A stretch of DNA of 64,000 nucleotides from an uncultured Actinomycetes bacterium (GTDB taxonomy: Bacteria > Actinomycetota > Acidimicrobiia > Acidimicrobiales > RAAP-2), in the NCBI GenBank assembly GCA_903893745.1, contig CAITNF010000013.1:86237-150236 (forward strand), given 5' to 3'. Shown here piece after piece: positions 51,693-61,999 of the stretch. Both the position numbers and the translations under genes were made by a program. The first letter of the stretch is position 1. Every line of letters begins with the position of its first letter. The notes below the pieces were generated by a model. It searched no databases and was not told where the DNA came from. It worked only from the letters and a program-made list of their open reading frames with translations.

Positions 51693-52199
51693 CTAGCCAA
51701 ACGGCCCAAAACTTTCGCCGTAACCGGCGCTTTCCAGGGTTTCGGTGAGTTCTCGGGCGCTGGCTTGCCAAATGGGGTCATTAATGGGTTCGCGGCCCTT
51801 CGCTACGGCCGCGATCGACTGCATCTGGGCGACCGTGGTAACCGACGTCGCGTCCAACCAGGCCCGGTACGCACCCTCGGCCCCCACTTCGCGCGCGTCT
51901 CGAAGCGAGATCAAGAGCCGGGGGCCAATCACCATGGCCATGGCGTAGAGCACCATCGCGCCACTTTCGTCCACGCCGAGCGCCCGACGTAGAACCGCGT
52001 CAACCACTGACTCGGGGGCGAGCGCGTCAAGGCCGAGCTGGGTCTGAGCTTCGAGCGAGCGCTCACCAAAGGCACGCGCCATTTCGTACGTGCACACCAC
52101 GTACGCGTCGTCAGTCAGTTGGGGAGCACCCGCTCCCAGTACTGCGTAGATCGCTGCACAGCACGAGGCCAGGTGCGAAAGTGTGACGCGTTCACTCAC
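51693..52199 (-). CDS. Hypothetical protein
   Basis: 168-aa ORF in operon-like overlap with nadE; no family recognised. Confidence 0.6.
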   Translation of the reverse strand: MSERVTLSHLASCCAAIYAVLGAGAPQLTDDAYVVCTYEMARAFGERSLEAQTQLGLDALAPESVVDAVLRRALGVDESGAMVLYAMAMVIGPRLLISLRDAREVGAEGAYRAWLDATSVTTVAQMQSIAAVAKGREPINDPIWQASARELTETLESAGYGESFGPFG

Positions 52200-53971
52200 G
52201 ATTGATCGGGTTTGAAGGCATTGGTAATCGGCATTCGTCGGTCGCGGCCGAAGGCCTTTTTGGAGATTCGCACGCCCGGTGGCATCTGACGCCGCTTGTA
52301 CTCACTGAGATCGACGAGCTTCGTAATTCGTAGTACCAACTCGCGATCGTGTCCTTGGGCAATTAACTCGTCAGCCGTGGCGTCGCCTTCAACGTAACGT
52401 TCGAGTAGCGGGTCGAGTTCGTCGTAGGGGGGTAGCGATTGATCGTCGCGCTGATCGGGACGTAGCTCCGCCGACGGGGCCTTCGTTAACACCGCGAGCG
52501 CAATCGGTTCGACGTCACCGTCACGAAGGGCGACCTCGTTGCGATAGCGACAGAGTTCGTAGACGAGCGTCTTGGGTACGTCCTTAATCACCGCGAAGCC
52601 GCCGGCCGAGTCACCGTAGAGCGTCGAGTAGCCCGTCGCCATTTCGGACTTGTTACCCGTCGTCAGCACCATCGCGCCCGTGGCGTTCGAAATGGCCATT
52701 AACAAGACACCGCGAATGCGCGACTGAATATTCTCATCGGTCAGTCCCTCGAGTCCGTGATCGAGCACGTCACCGAGCATCACGCCAAAGGCCTGGTGGG
52801 CCGGCTCAATCGGCAGCGTCGCGATCTCAATGTCGAGGCGACGAGCAAGTTCGTAGGCGTCGTCAACCGAGTGATCTGACGAGTAGCGACTCGGCATCGC
52901 GAAGCCCCGCACCGCGCGGGCGCCGACGGCGTCCACGGCGATGGTGGCGACCAGTGACGAGTCAATTCCCCCCGAAAGACCCAGAATCGCCGAGCGAAAC
53001 CCGTTCTTTCGCAGGTAGTCGCGCGTGCCCATCACCAGCGCTTCGTAGATCTCCTCGATCTCTCGGGGAGGATCGGCAATCAAGGGCACGGTGCTCGCAC
53101 GAACGTCGTCGCGACTGCGCGCGTAGGCGCTTTCGAGCGTGACTCCGACCGTTGACGAGCGCGCGTCGATATCGACCACGAGCATCTCTTCGCGAAATGC
53201 CGTTGCTCGAGCGGTGACCTCGCCCGAGGCGTTCACGACCACACTCTGTCCATCAAAGACCAACTCATCTTGACCACCGACCAGATTGACGTAGGCGATC
53301 GGACAGTTCGTTTCGAGGGCTCGCTCACGCAGTATCGCTTCACGCTCGTCACGTCGCCCGCGAGCGAATGGTGAGGCATTCGCGACGACCAGCATCGTGG
53401 CGCCCTGGCGCGCGAGCTCGGCGGCGGGGCCGTTGGCCACCCAGACGTCTTCACAGATCAGCAGTCCAATCGCGACACCACGCACGTTCACGATGGTGTG
53501 GGGACCAACACCCGGGTGAAAGTAACGCTGCTCGTCAAAGACTTCGTAGTTCGGCAACAGCCGCTTAGTCGCGACGGCGACGACGCCCTCATCACCCAGG
53601 GCCACGAGGGCATTAGCGATGTGTCCCAGCGCCGTCGTCGCGGTGGAAGGAACCGCAACGTCGCGCCCATCACTCGACGCGGCCAACGCTACGCCGTGAG
53701 AACCTTCAGCCATCACCGTGCCGACGAGTAGTGGAGGGAGGTTTGACCGACTCGCTAGTTCGTCGAGCGCGAAGGCGGCCGCATCGATGAAGCCTTCCTT
53801 TAAGAGCAGATCTTCGGGTGGGTAGCCCACCAAGCAGAGTTCGGGCGTGATCACCAGGTCGGCTCCGGCGTTAGCCGCTTGAACTCGAAATCGACTTAGG
53901 GTCTCCACGTTCTGACTAAATCCGCCGACCACCGCGTTCATCTGGCTAAGAGCGAGTCGAAGCACGGGCAC
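52196..53971 (-). CDS. nadE: Glutamine-dependent NAD+ synthetase
   Basis: N-terminal nitrilase domain (ALSQMNAVVGGFSQN; LLICEDVWV) + ILGLSGGIDSSLVATIAVDAVG. Confidence 0.95.
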   Translation of the reverse strand: MPVLRLALSQMNAVVGGFSQNVETLSRFRVQAANAGADLVITPELCLVGYPPEDLLLKEGFIDAAAFALDELASRSNLPPLLVGTVMAEGSHGVALAASSDGRDVAVPSTATTALGHIANALVALGDEGVVAVATKRLLPNYEVFDEQRYFHPGVGPHTIVNVRGVAIGLLICEDVWVANGPAAELARQGATMLVVANASPFARGRRDEREAILRERALETNCPIAYVNLVGGQDELVFDGQSVVVNASGEVTARATAFREEMLVVDIDARSSTVGVTLESAYARSRDDVRASTVPLIADPPREIEEIYEALVMGTRDYLRKNGFRSAILGLSGGIDSSLVATIAVDAVGARAVRGFAMPSRYSSDHSVDDAYELARRLDIEIATLPIEPAHQAFGVMLGDVLDHGLEGLTDENIQSRIRGVLLMAISNATGAMVLTTGNKSEMATGYSTLYGDSAGGFAVIKDVPKTLVYELCRYRNEVALRDGDVEPIALAVLTKAPSAELRPDQRDDQSLPPYDELDPLLERYVEGDATADELIAQGHDRELVLRITKLVDLSEYKRRQMPPGVRISKKAFGRDRRMPITNAFKPDQS

Positions 53972-54115
53972 CCTTCGAGCCTACCGGCGAAGAGCGCCGG
54001 AACTTCGGGCGAAGGTTTACACGCGGTTAACACAACGGGGGGGTCAGCCGTCACCCCAGCGACCAAACTAGTAAGTACTCGCGCAGACCCGCGACGAAAC
54101 TTTGAAGGAGCAACT

Positions 54116-55234
54116 TTGTCGTATCAGGCTGAGTACATCTGGATCGACGGCAGCGAGCCGACCCGCAAGCTGCGCAGCAAGACACGAATCATTGCCAACG
54201 GCAAGAAGCCCGAAATCTGGGGCTTTGATGGCTCGAGTACCAACCAGGCCACTGGTCACTTCTCGGACTGCGTTTTGAACCCGGTCTACACCTGCAAGGA
54301 CCCCCTACGCGGTGCGGGCGACATTCTCGTTATGTGTGAGGTCCTAAACCCCGACATGACACCGCACGTCACCAACACCCGAGCTGGGGCGCTCGCGGCG
54401 CACAAGAAGTACGCCAGCTTTGAGCCGATGTTCGGTATCGAGCAGGAGTACACCTTCTTCCAAGACGGCCGACCCTACGGTTGGCCCGACGAGGGCTACC
54501 CCGCACCCCAAGGTCCCTACTACTGCGGCGTGGGTGGCTCCAAGATGCCCGGGCGCGACATCGTCGAACAGCACACCCTCGCGTGCATGCGCGCCGGTAT
54601 TGGTATTGAAGGCACAAACGCTGAAGTGATGATGGGCCAGTGGGAGTTCCAAGTCGGAGTCCTTGACACCGTCGCGGTGGGCGACCAGCTGTGGACCGCT
54701 CGTTGGTTGCTCGAGCGTATTGCCGAAGAGTTCGATGTTGAGGTGAGCTACGACGCCAAGCCCATTAAGGGTGACTGGAATGGTGCGGGCGCACACACCA
54801 ACTTCTCCACGAAGCAGATGCGCGCTGCGGGAGGATGGAGCGCCATCATCGCGGGCTGCGAAGCCCTCGGCACGCGCGTGAACGAGCACATCAAGAACTA
54901 CGGCGAGGGTATCGAGGACCGACTGACTGGCGCGCACGAAACGGCGCACTGGTCGAAGTACTCCTACGGCGTGTCGGACCGTGGCTCGTCGGTGCGCATC
55001 CCGGGCGGCGTCGCCCGAGAGAAGCGTGGTTACCTCGAAGATCGTCGGCCTAACGCCAACATCGACCCCTACACCGTGACCCGACTAATGGTTGAGACCA
55101 TCTGCGGCGCCGCCAAGCCCGCGACCGCGAAGAAGGCGGCCAAGAAGTCCCCCGCCAAGAAGGCCGCGTCGAAGAAGAAGGGCCCCGCCAAGAAAGCAGC
55201 GAAGAAGTCAGTGAAAAAGGCTGCTCGACGCTAG
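54116..55234 (+). CDS. glnII: Glutamine synthetase type II (eukaryotic-like) with Lys/Ala-rich C-terminal tail; TTG start
   Basis: AEYIWIDGSEPTRKLRSKTRII; WGFDGSSTNQATGHFSDC; FGIEQEYTFFQDGRPYGWP; tail KKAAKKSPAKKAASKKKGPAKKAAKKSVKKAARR. Confidence 0.94.
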   Translation: MSYQAEYIWIDGSEPTRKLRSKTRIIANGKKPEIWGFDGSSTNQATGHFSDCVLNPVYTCKDPLRGAGDILVMCEVLNPDMTPHVTNTRAGALAAHKKYASFEPMFGIEQEYTFFQDGRPYGWPDEGYPAPQGPYYCGVGGSKMPGRDIVEQHTLACMRAGIGIEGTNAEVMMGQWEFQVGVLDTVAVGDQLWTARWLLERIAEEFDVEVSYDAKPIKGDWNGAGAHTNFSTKQMRAAGGWSAIIAGCEALGTRVNEHIKNYGEGIEDRLTGAHETAHWSKYSYGVSDRGSSVRIPGGVAREKRGYLEDRRPNANIDPYTVTRLMVETICGAAKPATAKKAAKKSPAKKAASKKKGPAKKAAKKSVKKAARR

Positions 55235-55247
55235 CGAGTACCAAACC

Positions 55248-55286
55248 ACAAAGCCCGCCGACTTCGTGTGCGGCGGGCTTTGTTGT
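55248..55286 (+). terminator. Intrinsic terminator after type II glutamine synthetase gene
   Basis: CAAAGCCCGCCG-acttcgtgtg-CGGCGGGCTTTG-TTGTT. Confidence 0.88.
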
Positions 55287-55325
55287 TGCTGGTCCGAATT
55301 TGACCCCCCGCGAGAAGGTGCGAGA

Positions 55326-56624
55326 ATGTCAACTATGCAGAGCCAGGCCCAGTACGTCTTGCGAACCGTCGAGGAACGAGGGATTCGATTCGTCCAACTC
55401 TGGTTCACTGACGTGCTCGGGCGACACAAGGCCTTTCACGTCACGCCCGCCGAACTAGAGGACGCGCTCGACCAGGGCATGACCTTTGACGGCAGCGCCA
55501 TTGACGGATTCTCTCGCGTCCAAGAGTCCGACGTTCTAGCCCGACCGGACCTCACCACGTTTCAACTGCTTCCTTGGTACGAACAAGGCGCGGGCGTCGC
55601 GAGAGTCTTTTGCGACATTGTCAACATTGACGGCACTCCGTTTGAGGGCTGTCCTCGCCAGCAACTCCGTCGCGTACTCGGCGCAGCCCGTGAACAGGGC
55701 TACACGTTCTTCGTGGCCCCCGAGATTGAGTACTTCTACTTCAACGACCTCGATCCCTCGCACGCACCTCAGCCAACCGACCGGGGTAGTTACTTTGATC
55801 TTTTGCCCGACGACACCGCGAGCCAGCTACGCCGGCGCACGGTACTGACCCTCGAAGAGATGGGTATCGGCGTCGAACACGCCCAACACGAAGACGCCCC
55901 TGGTCAGCACGAGATCGATTTGCGCTACACCGATGCACTCACCATGGCCGACACGGTGATGTCGGTGCGTCACGTCGTCAAAGAACTCGCCCGCCAGTCA
56001 GGCGTCGCCGCGAGTTTCATGCCCAAGCCGCTCGCGGGCGTCCAGGGCTCGGGTATGCACACCCATCTTTCGCTCTGGCGTGACGAAACCAACGCCTTCA
56101 TTGGTGACGGCCCGCACGGACTCTCGCCCGTCGCGACGAAGTTCATTGCCGGCCTCGTCCACCACGCTCCCGAAATCACCGCTATCACCAATCAGTGGGT
56201 GAACTCCTACAAGCGTCTGGTCCCCGGTGGCGAAGCGCCCGTCGGAGCCAGTTGGGCGCGCCACGACGCGGCCGCGTTGGTGCGCGTCCCTTCGGTCAAG
56301 CCGGGCCGTATTGATTCAACTCGTTTGGAGTATCGCTCGCCCGACCCCGCGGCGAACCCCTACCTCGCCTTCGCGGTCATGCTGGCGGCGGGTCTGCGGG
56401 GGGTGAACGGTGACTACGAACTTCCCGTCGAAGGAGCCCGCACCGCTCAGTTACCCCAGTCGCTGGCCGAAGCGCTCGATCTCATGGAGAGCTCCACGCT
56501 GCTGCACGAAACGCTCGGCGCGCACCAAGTGGAGTGGTTCTTGCGCAATAAGCGAGCCGAGTGGGACTCCTACCGTGGTCAAGTGACGGCCTTTGAACTC
56601 GAGCGCTACCTCCCGCTGCTGTGA
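55326..56624 (+). CDS. glnA: Glutamine synthetase type I (GlnA2-like)
   Basis: VRFVQLWFTDVLGRHKAFHVTPAELEDALDQGMTFDGSAIDGFSRVQESD; GSGMHTHLSLW; no canonical NLYDLP adenylylation motif (reads GDYELPVE). Confidence 0.92.
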   Translation: MSTMQSQAQYVLRTVEERGIRFVQLWFTDVLGRHKAFHVTPAELEDALDQGMTFDGSAIDGFSRVQESDVLARPDLTTFQLLPWYEQGAGVARVFCDIVNIDGTPFEGCPRQQLRRVLGAAREQGYTFFVAPEIEYFYFNDLDPSHAPQPTDRGSYFDLLPDDTASQLRRRTVLTLEEMGIGVEHAQHEDAPGQHEIDLRYTDALTMADTVMSVRHVVKELARQSGVAASFMPKPLAGVQGSGMHTHLSLWRDETNAFIGDGPHGLSPVATKFIAGLVHHAPEITAITNQWVNSYKRLVPGGEAPVGASWARHDAAALVRVPSVKPGRIDSTRLEYRSPDPAANPYLAFAVMLAAGLRGVNGDYELPVEGARTAQLPQSLAEALDLMESSTLLHETLGAHQVEWFLRNKRAEWDSYRGQVTAFELERYLPLL

Positions 56625-57319
56625 GCATCGACGTCGTACTCTGCGTGCCCTCGTGTGAGGGACCGGTGCAAAAGGCCTTTGAGGTCACGGGCGTCACTCC
56701 CGCGGTGGCGAGCACCGGCCGCATGAACGAAATTGCGGCGCTCGAGCCGGCCGACGGCTTTTCGGGTGCCGTTATAAACGCGGCCGCCTTTCCCTTCACC
56801 GAAGCGATGAATCTGTGTCGCCAACTTCGCAGCCGCGAACGAAGCGTCGAGCCGATTATTTTGCTGGTTGATCACTACCAACTTGACGACCTCACCTTTC
56901 GTGAAAATCTTTTCGACGACTTTGTCGTGGGGCCCTTCGACGTGGCCGAATTAGCCACCCGTCTGCGCCACCGCCTACGTCGGGCGGGTAACGAAAGTGT
57001 TGCGCCGCGCGTGGAACACGGTGGGCTCTCAATGAATCTCGAGACCTACCAGGCCTCGATCGCGGGACGAGTTATGGACCTGACCTACATGGAGTACGAA
57101 CTCCTGCGGTTCCTCGTCACCAACCCTCACCGCGTCTTCACGCGCGAGACACTCCTGAGCCGAGTGTGGGGCTACGAGTACTACGGCGGGGCCAGAACGG
57201 TCGACGTACACGTACGTCGACTTCGAGCAAAGTTGGGTGAGGAACACGCCCACCTCATTCAAACGGTGCGCTCGGTGGGCTACAAATTCGGCTCGACCAA
57301 CGAGCGCGACGTTGACTAG
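56621..57319 (+). CDS. OmpR/PhoB-type winged-helix orphan response regulator (GlnR-like)
   Basis: C-terminal MDLTYMEYELLRFLVTNPHRVFTRETLLSRVWGYEYYGGARTVDVHVRRLRAKLG; divergent receiver; overlaps glnA stop. Confidence 0.85.
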   Translation: MSIDVVLCVPSCEGPVQKAFEVTGVTPAVASTGRMNEIAALEPADGFSGAVINAAAFPFTEAMNLCRQLRSRERSVEPIILLVDHYQLDDLTFRENLFDDFVVGPFDVAELATRLRHRLRRAGNESVAPRVEHGGLSMNLETYQASIAGRVMDLTYMEYELLRFLVTNPHRVFTRETLLSRVWGYEYYGGARTVDVHVRRLRAKLGEEHAHLIQTVRSVGYKFGSTNERDVD

Positions 57320-57681
57320 TTCGTCGGAGCGTACGCCCAGAGCTCAACTTCGGCGCGCGCGCCAAAGGGCAGTTGCGCCACCGCAATCGCGGAACGAGTT
57401 GGTCGAGGTGCGTTAAAGGCCTCAACCCACACTTCATTACACGAGGCGAAGTCGTCCATGTCAACCAAGAACAACGTGGCCTTCACTACCTGGTCAAAGG
57501 TGGCCCCAGCCTCGCTCAACACCGCTCGGGCATTCACCAGAGCCTGACGTAGTTGATCGGCCGCGCCGCCGTCAACGAAAGTGGGGCTCGCTTGACCAGG
57601 AAGAAGTCCGAGTTGACCGGAGATGACGACCAGGTCACCGGCTCGTCGCCAGGGAGAGTAGGGACCAACCGGCGTGCTCAC
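57316..57681 (-). CDS. RidA (YjgF/YER057c/UK114) family protein
   Basis: GPYSPWRRAGDLVVISGQLGLLPGQ; NARAVLSEAGATFDQVVKATLFLVDMDDF. Confidence 0.92.
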   Translation of the reverse strand: MSTPVGPYSPWRRAGDLVVISGQLGLLPGQASPTFVDGGAADQLRQALVNARAVLSEAGATFDQVVKATLFLVDMDDFASCNEVWVEAFNAPRPTRSAIAVAQLPFGARAEVELWAYAPTN

Positions 57682-57689
57682 GAAAGGGC

Positions 57690-58064
57690 TTAACTAAACG
57701 AGTTGCCGCAGCCGCAGGTTCGCGTCGCGTTGGGGTTGGAGATGTGGAAGCCCGCACCCTGCAAGCCATCCTTAAAGTCAAGTGTTGCGCCCGTCAGTAG
57801 TTCGGCACTCTGGGGGTCGACGACTACTTTGACTCCGTTGTAGTCACGCAGCACGTCGTCCGCAGCAATCTCGCTGTCAAAGAACATGTCGTAGTTAAAA
57901 CCACTGCAACCGCCAGCCTTGACGGCCACGCGCAGGGCGAGTTCTTCTTCAACCTGCTCCGCGGCAATTAACTCGGCGACCTTCACAATGGCCTCGGCCG
58001 TGAGCGTGATCGGCTCGACAGTCTTGTCTCGCAGGTTTACGGTTTCGCTGGTTACATTCGACAT
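57690..58064 (-). CDS. erpA: HesB/IscA-type iron-sulfur cluster insertion protein (ErpA-like)
   Basis: LRVAVKAGGCSGFNYDMFFD; C-terminal ATRTCGCGNSFS; start set at MSNVTSETVN. Confidence 0.92.
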   Translation of the reverse strand: MSNVTSETVNLRDKTVEPITLTAEAIVKVAELIAAEQVEEELALRVAVKAGGCSGFNYDMFFDSEIAADDVLRDYNGVKVVVDPQSAELLTGATLDFKDGLQGAGFHISNPNATRTCGCGNSFS

Positions 58065-58295
58065 AGGGGCTCCTTCGCAAGTCCTTTTCACCATGGTAGC
58101 GACCCGAACCCCCCAATGAAACCCCTCGCGTCGCGAGCCCGCCCCCGTTCTCACTGATTTGTGGCTGGAGCACTACCCCTTCGACGGGTCGCCGGCGTAA
58201 CGAGCCGCCGGGAGCCGCGGCCCGTGCGATAGTAAACCCGTGCGAAATCGAGCCCGACCGACCTCATTGCGGACGAGCCTGAAGGAGGCCCGCCC

Positions 58296-59717
58296 GTGAG
58301 TAACGACGCGCAGACCAACCCAGCCGAGGCGCCCCTCACCTTCGACAACGAGCGTGCACGAGCAAGGTTCCTCGACGATCTACGAGCCGTCGTGGGTGAC
58401 GAGCACCTACTGGTGAGCTCGGACCTTCGAGCGAGTTACGAAACCGACTGGACCCGACGCTGGACCGGATCGTCCATTGCCGTGGCGCGCCCGGCCAATA
58501 CCCAAGAGGTCAGCGCCGTGTTGGCCACGTGTCAGCGACACCACATTGCGTGCGTAGCTCAAGGTGGTCGAACGGGTCTCGTCGGGGGCAGTGTTCCCTC
58601 CGGTAATCAGTTAGTGCTCACGGTGGAGCGACTGAACGACATTGGCGCCGTCGACTTCGATAGTGGCGAGCTGACGGTCGGCGCTGGGACCACGCTGGGT
58701 GCTTTGCAACGCGCGCTGAGCCAACATGGCTGGGAGTTCGGAGTAGACCTGGCGTCGCGTGACAGTGCGACGATTGGGGGCATGATCGCGACCAACGCGG
58801 GCGGCGCACACGTCGTTCAGCACGGTCAAATGCGTGAGCAAGTCGTCGCGCTCGAAGTCGTACTCGCTGACGGCACGGTGATGGGTGGAGCGAGTGACGT
58901 CGCGAAAGACAACGCGGGCTACGACCTGAGCGCGTTGATGGTGGGCAGCGAAGGAACGCTCGGCGTCATCACGAGTGCTCGTCTTCGTTTGGTCCCTCAT
59001 TACCGCCACCGGGTGCTCAGTCTGGTTGGCGTGGACACGCTAACCACCGGACTCGAACTGCTTGGTCACGTTCGCCGATCAACGCACGCAGTGGCAGCGG
59101 CGGAGTTCTTCGATCACGCCGCGATGCAACTCGTTGAGCAGTACCTTGCAATGACTCGTCCGGTGCGCCCGTCGCCGTGGTACGTGCTGATCGAGTGTGC
59201 CAGCGACACCGATCCCACCGAAGCCATGGCTGCGGGCCTGACTGGCACTCCCGGCGTTGACGACGACGCGGTGGCGGTGGCGCTTGATTCGCCCGGACGC
59301 CAGATCTTGTGGAGCTTTCGCGAATCAATTACTGAGGCCATTGCCCAAATCGGGGTAGCCCACAAGCTCGACGTGGGAGTCGCCCCTCGCTTACTCGACC
59401 AATTTGCCCACGAAGTTCGAACCGCGGTTCACTCCTCCTTCGCCCACTCGTCCGTCTTACTTTTTGGTCACTTGGCCGAGGGCAACGTCCACGTCAACGT
59501 CATCAACGTGCCACCCACGGACGCCACTGTCGACGATCTCGTACTGCGACTAGTGGGCTCTATGGGTGGCACGATCGCGGCGGAGCACGGAGTTGGTCGA
59601 GCGAAGCGTGACTGGCTACACCTTGCGCGCTCACCAGCTGAGCTGCACGTTATGCGCGCCCTCAAGTCCGCGCTGGATCCAGAAAATCTGTTAAACCCCG
59701 ACGTCTTGTTCGCCTAG
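58296..59717 (+). CDS. FAD-linked oxidase (GlcD/D-lactate dehydrogenase-like)
   Basis: AQGGRTGLVGGSVPSGNQLVLTVERLNDIG; GGMIATNAGGAHVVQHGQMREQVVALEVVLADG; C-terminal AAEHGVGRAKRDWL. Confidence 0.92.
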   Translation: MSNDAQTNPAEAPLTFDNERARARFLDDLRAVVGDEHLLVSSDLRASYETDWTRRWTGSSIAVARPANTQEVSAVLATCQRHHIACVAQGGRTGLVGGSVPSGNQLVLTVERLNDIGAVDFDSGELTVGAGTTLGALQRALSQHGWEFGVDLASRDSATIGGMIATNAGGAHVVQHGQMREQVVALEVVLADGTVMGGASDVAKDNAGYDLSALMVGSEGTLGVITSARLRLVPHYRHRVLSLVGVDTLTTGLELLGHVRRSTHAVAAAEFFDHAAMQLVEQYLAMTRPVRPSPWYVLIECASDTDPTEAMAAGLTGTPGVDDDAVAVALDSPGRQILWSFRESITEAIAQIGVAHKLDVGVAPRLLDQFAHEVRTAVHSSFAHSSVLLFGHLAEGNVHVNVINVPPTDATVDDLVLRLVGSMGGTIAAEHGVGRAKRDWLHLARSPAELHVMRALKSALDPENLLNPDVLFA

Positions 59718-60521
59718 TTACGAATCGCCCGCTTGCGCGAAGCCCTCGTCACCTTCGATCAAAATGACGCCCTGTCCATCACGCTGCACGATCCGCGGTT
59801 CCACGCGAGGCACCGTTACTTGAACCCGGGCGTAGTTAAGGATGTCGTCAACCGTGTGGAGATGCCTAATCGCTTCAAGATTACGCACGGTGGGAAAAAT
59901 CATCTCAAACTCACCGAGTCGGTGAGCATCCAGTGCGTCAGTAGGTCGAAGCCAGCGATCGGCCACGGTCTCACCCGCGTCGTGGGCGGCCACTTGATTC
60001 GGTGGCGCCTTGACGACGAAGAAACGAGTGTCAAATCGTCGAGGGGGACCGACCGGTGTAACCCAGTGCGCCAAATAGTCAACGCCGCGCAGATCGAGCT
60101 GGAGTCCCTCATCGCGCAAAATGCTCGCGAAGTCAATCGTCCCGGCATTCAGTTGAGCCCGTTGATGCACCAATCGCTCGCGTCGCTCGACGTCAAACAT
60201 TGTCGCTTCACCTCGTGCATCGCAAGTGATGAGAAGGCCCGCCTCTTCAAAGAGTTCTCGCAGGGCGGCCACGTAGAAAACGAGGCCGCCCGACTCGAGA
60301 TTTAATCGATTCGATGCCATCACGTCGTCGAGGCCCACCGTGAGGCCGAGCCCTTCTAAACGACCGTCATCGTCGTCAACACCACCACCGGGAAAGACGT
60401 ACGCACCGCCCACAAAGTCGCTGCGCAAGTTGCGCCGAAGCATAAGTACCTCAGCGCCGTCAGAGCCGTCGCGCAAGGTGAGTATCGTTGCCGCGGGTCG
60501 AATAGGCAAAATCTGGGCCAT
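59718..60521 (-). CDS. NUDIX hydrolase
   Basis: RPAATILTLRDGSDGAEVLMLRRNLRSDFVGGAYVFPGGGVDDDD; AALRELFEEAGLLI; start probably internal to ORF 59718..60557. Confidence 0.82.
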   Translation of the reverse strand: MAQILPIRPAATILTLRDGSDGAEVLMLRRNLRSDFVGGAYVFPGGGVDDDDGRLEGLGLTVGLDDVMASNRLNLESGGLVFYVAALRELFEEAGLLITCDARGEATMFDVERRERLVHQRAQLNAGTIDFASILRDEGLQLDLRGVDYLAHWVTPVGPPRRFDTRFFVVKAPPNQVAAHDAGETVADRWLRPTDALDAHRLGEFEMIFPTVRNLEAIRHLHTVDDILNYARVQVTVPRVEPRIVQRDGQGVILIEGDEGFAQAGDS

Positions 60522-60608
60522 ACGCCAACTTAGCCAACTCTTACTTGGTGAATCCACGGCGCGCGCCCGACCTACTAAGTTTGAGGCACAAAATCGCTAA
60601 GGAGCATC

Positions 60609-61529
60609 GTGGCCACATCATCACCCGTGAAGAAGAGTCCCGCCAAGAAGTCTGGTGGTCGCCCGGCTGGTCTCTTCACGTGGATCGCCGTTGGATTAGT
60701 CGTGATCATTGTGGCGACCATTGTCATAATTAAGGTCAGTTCGGGACCAGCGTCAACCGGTCAAGGCGGCTACCAGGCAGCCGACGCCGCCACGCTCGCC
60801 CAAGTCACCCACGTACCGTCCAGCGTGTTCGATGCAGTAGGGGTCAACTCAGCGGTCGCACCCGTCACGCCACCAATAGCCCTCAAGGGCCAACCGGCGT
60901 TCACGGGTACCAGCAGCACTGGTGCGACGCTGCCGGAAGTCTTCTACCTCGGAGCCGAGTACTGCCCCTACTGCGCCGCCCAACGATGGTCGACCATCGT
61001 GGCGCTCAGCCGGTTCGGCACGTGGAAGGGCCTCGGCAATACCACGAGTTCTTCGATTGACCAGTTCCCGAACACGCCAACCTTTACGTTTTACAAGTCG
61101 TCCTTCTCGTCAAAGTATCTGGTCTTTCAAGGTGTGGAGCGCCAGACCAACGTCTTTAGTAGTTCGCTAAATAACTACACGCCTCTAGAAAATCCCACGA
61201 AGGCCGAGTTCGCCAACTTTAAGAAGTACGACACCAGTAAGTTCATCCCGGGTATCACCGCCCAACAGAACGGTTCGATCCCCTACATGTCGATTGGCAA
61301 TCGGTTCATCGTGTCGGGGGCCAGCTTTACCCCGGCCCTACTCCAAAACCAAACGCGCGGTGCTATCGCCGCGGGACTCGCGAGTGCGTCAAGCCCCATC
61401 ACGGCCGCCATCATTGCTTCGGCTAACTATCAGACGGCGACGTTTTGCGTCTTGACGAAGAATCTGCCTGCCAACGTCTGCACCAGTGCCGGCGTACTCG
61501 CCGCGAAGAAGGCCATGGGCATTAAGTGA
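60609..61529 (+). CDS. DUF929-family membrane-anchored thioredoxin-like protein
   Basis: N-terminal [56 protein letters not shown] (CPYC motif). Confidence 0.87.
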   Translation: MATSSPVKKSPAKKSGGRPAGLFTWIAVGLVVIIVATIVIIKVSSGPASTGQGGYQAADAATLAQVTHVPSSVFDAVGVNSAVAPVTPPIALKGQPAFTGTSSTGATLPEVFYLGAEYCPYCAAQRWSTIVALSRFGTWKGLGNTTSSSIDQFPNTPTFTFYKSSFSSKYLVFQGVERQTNVFSSSLNNYTPLENPTKAEFANFKKYDTSKFIPGITAQQNGSIPYMSIGNRFIVSGASFTPALLQNQTRGAIAAGLASASSPITAAIIASANYQTATFCVLTKNLPANVCTSAGVLAAKKAMGIK

Positions 61530-61999
61530 GCCGAACGGCTGAACCCGTAGCGCGGTGGGCCGTTCTCACTTCTTTGTTGCTGAGCGTGGCTGGCCTCGCA
61601 ATTTCGGCCTATCTCACCTTTACGCACTTCGAGGGTACAAAATACCTCGCGTGTTCGGGTAACGGCGTCATCAACTGTGGTCTCGTGACCACGTCAGCCC
61701 AGTCGTACTTCCTTGGTATGCCGGTGGCCGTGCTGGGACTGGCTAACTACTTGGTCATGACGGCCCTCACCACTCCGTGGGCTTGGCGGTCTCGCCACTA
61801 CGGCCTTCACGTTTTTCGTTTCGCAGTGGGAATCGGGTCAATGATTTTTGTCCTATGGCTCCTGATCGCCGAGCTTTTGATCATTGACCACATCTGTCTC
61901 TGGTGCACCGGCGTGCACGTCGTGACGTTCGCGTTACTGATTGTGCTCGCCCAGGTGAGCCCGGCCCAACTTGGTTGGACTCGATCAGCGACGCAATAG
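61526..61999 (+). CDS. Vitamin K epoxide reductase (VKOR) family protein
   Basis: [57 protein letters not shown]. Confidence 0.93.
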   Translation: MSRTAEPVARWAVLTSLLLSVAGLAISAYLTFTHFEGTKYLACSGNGVINCGLVTTSAQSYFLGMPVAVLGLANYLVMTALTTPWAWRSRHYGLHVFRFAVGIGSMIFVLWLLIAELLIIDHICLWCTGVHVVTFALLIVLAQVSPAQLGWTRSATQ

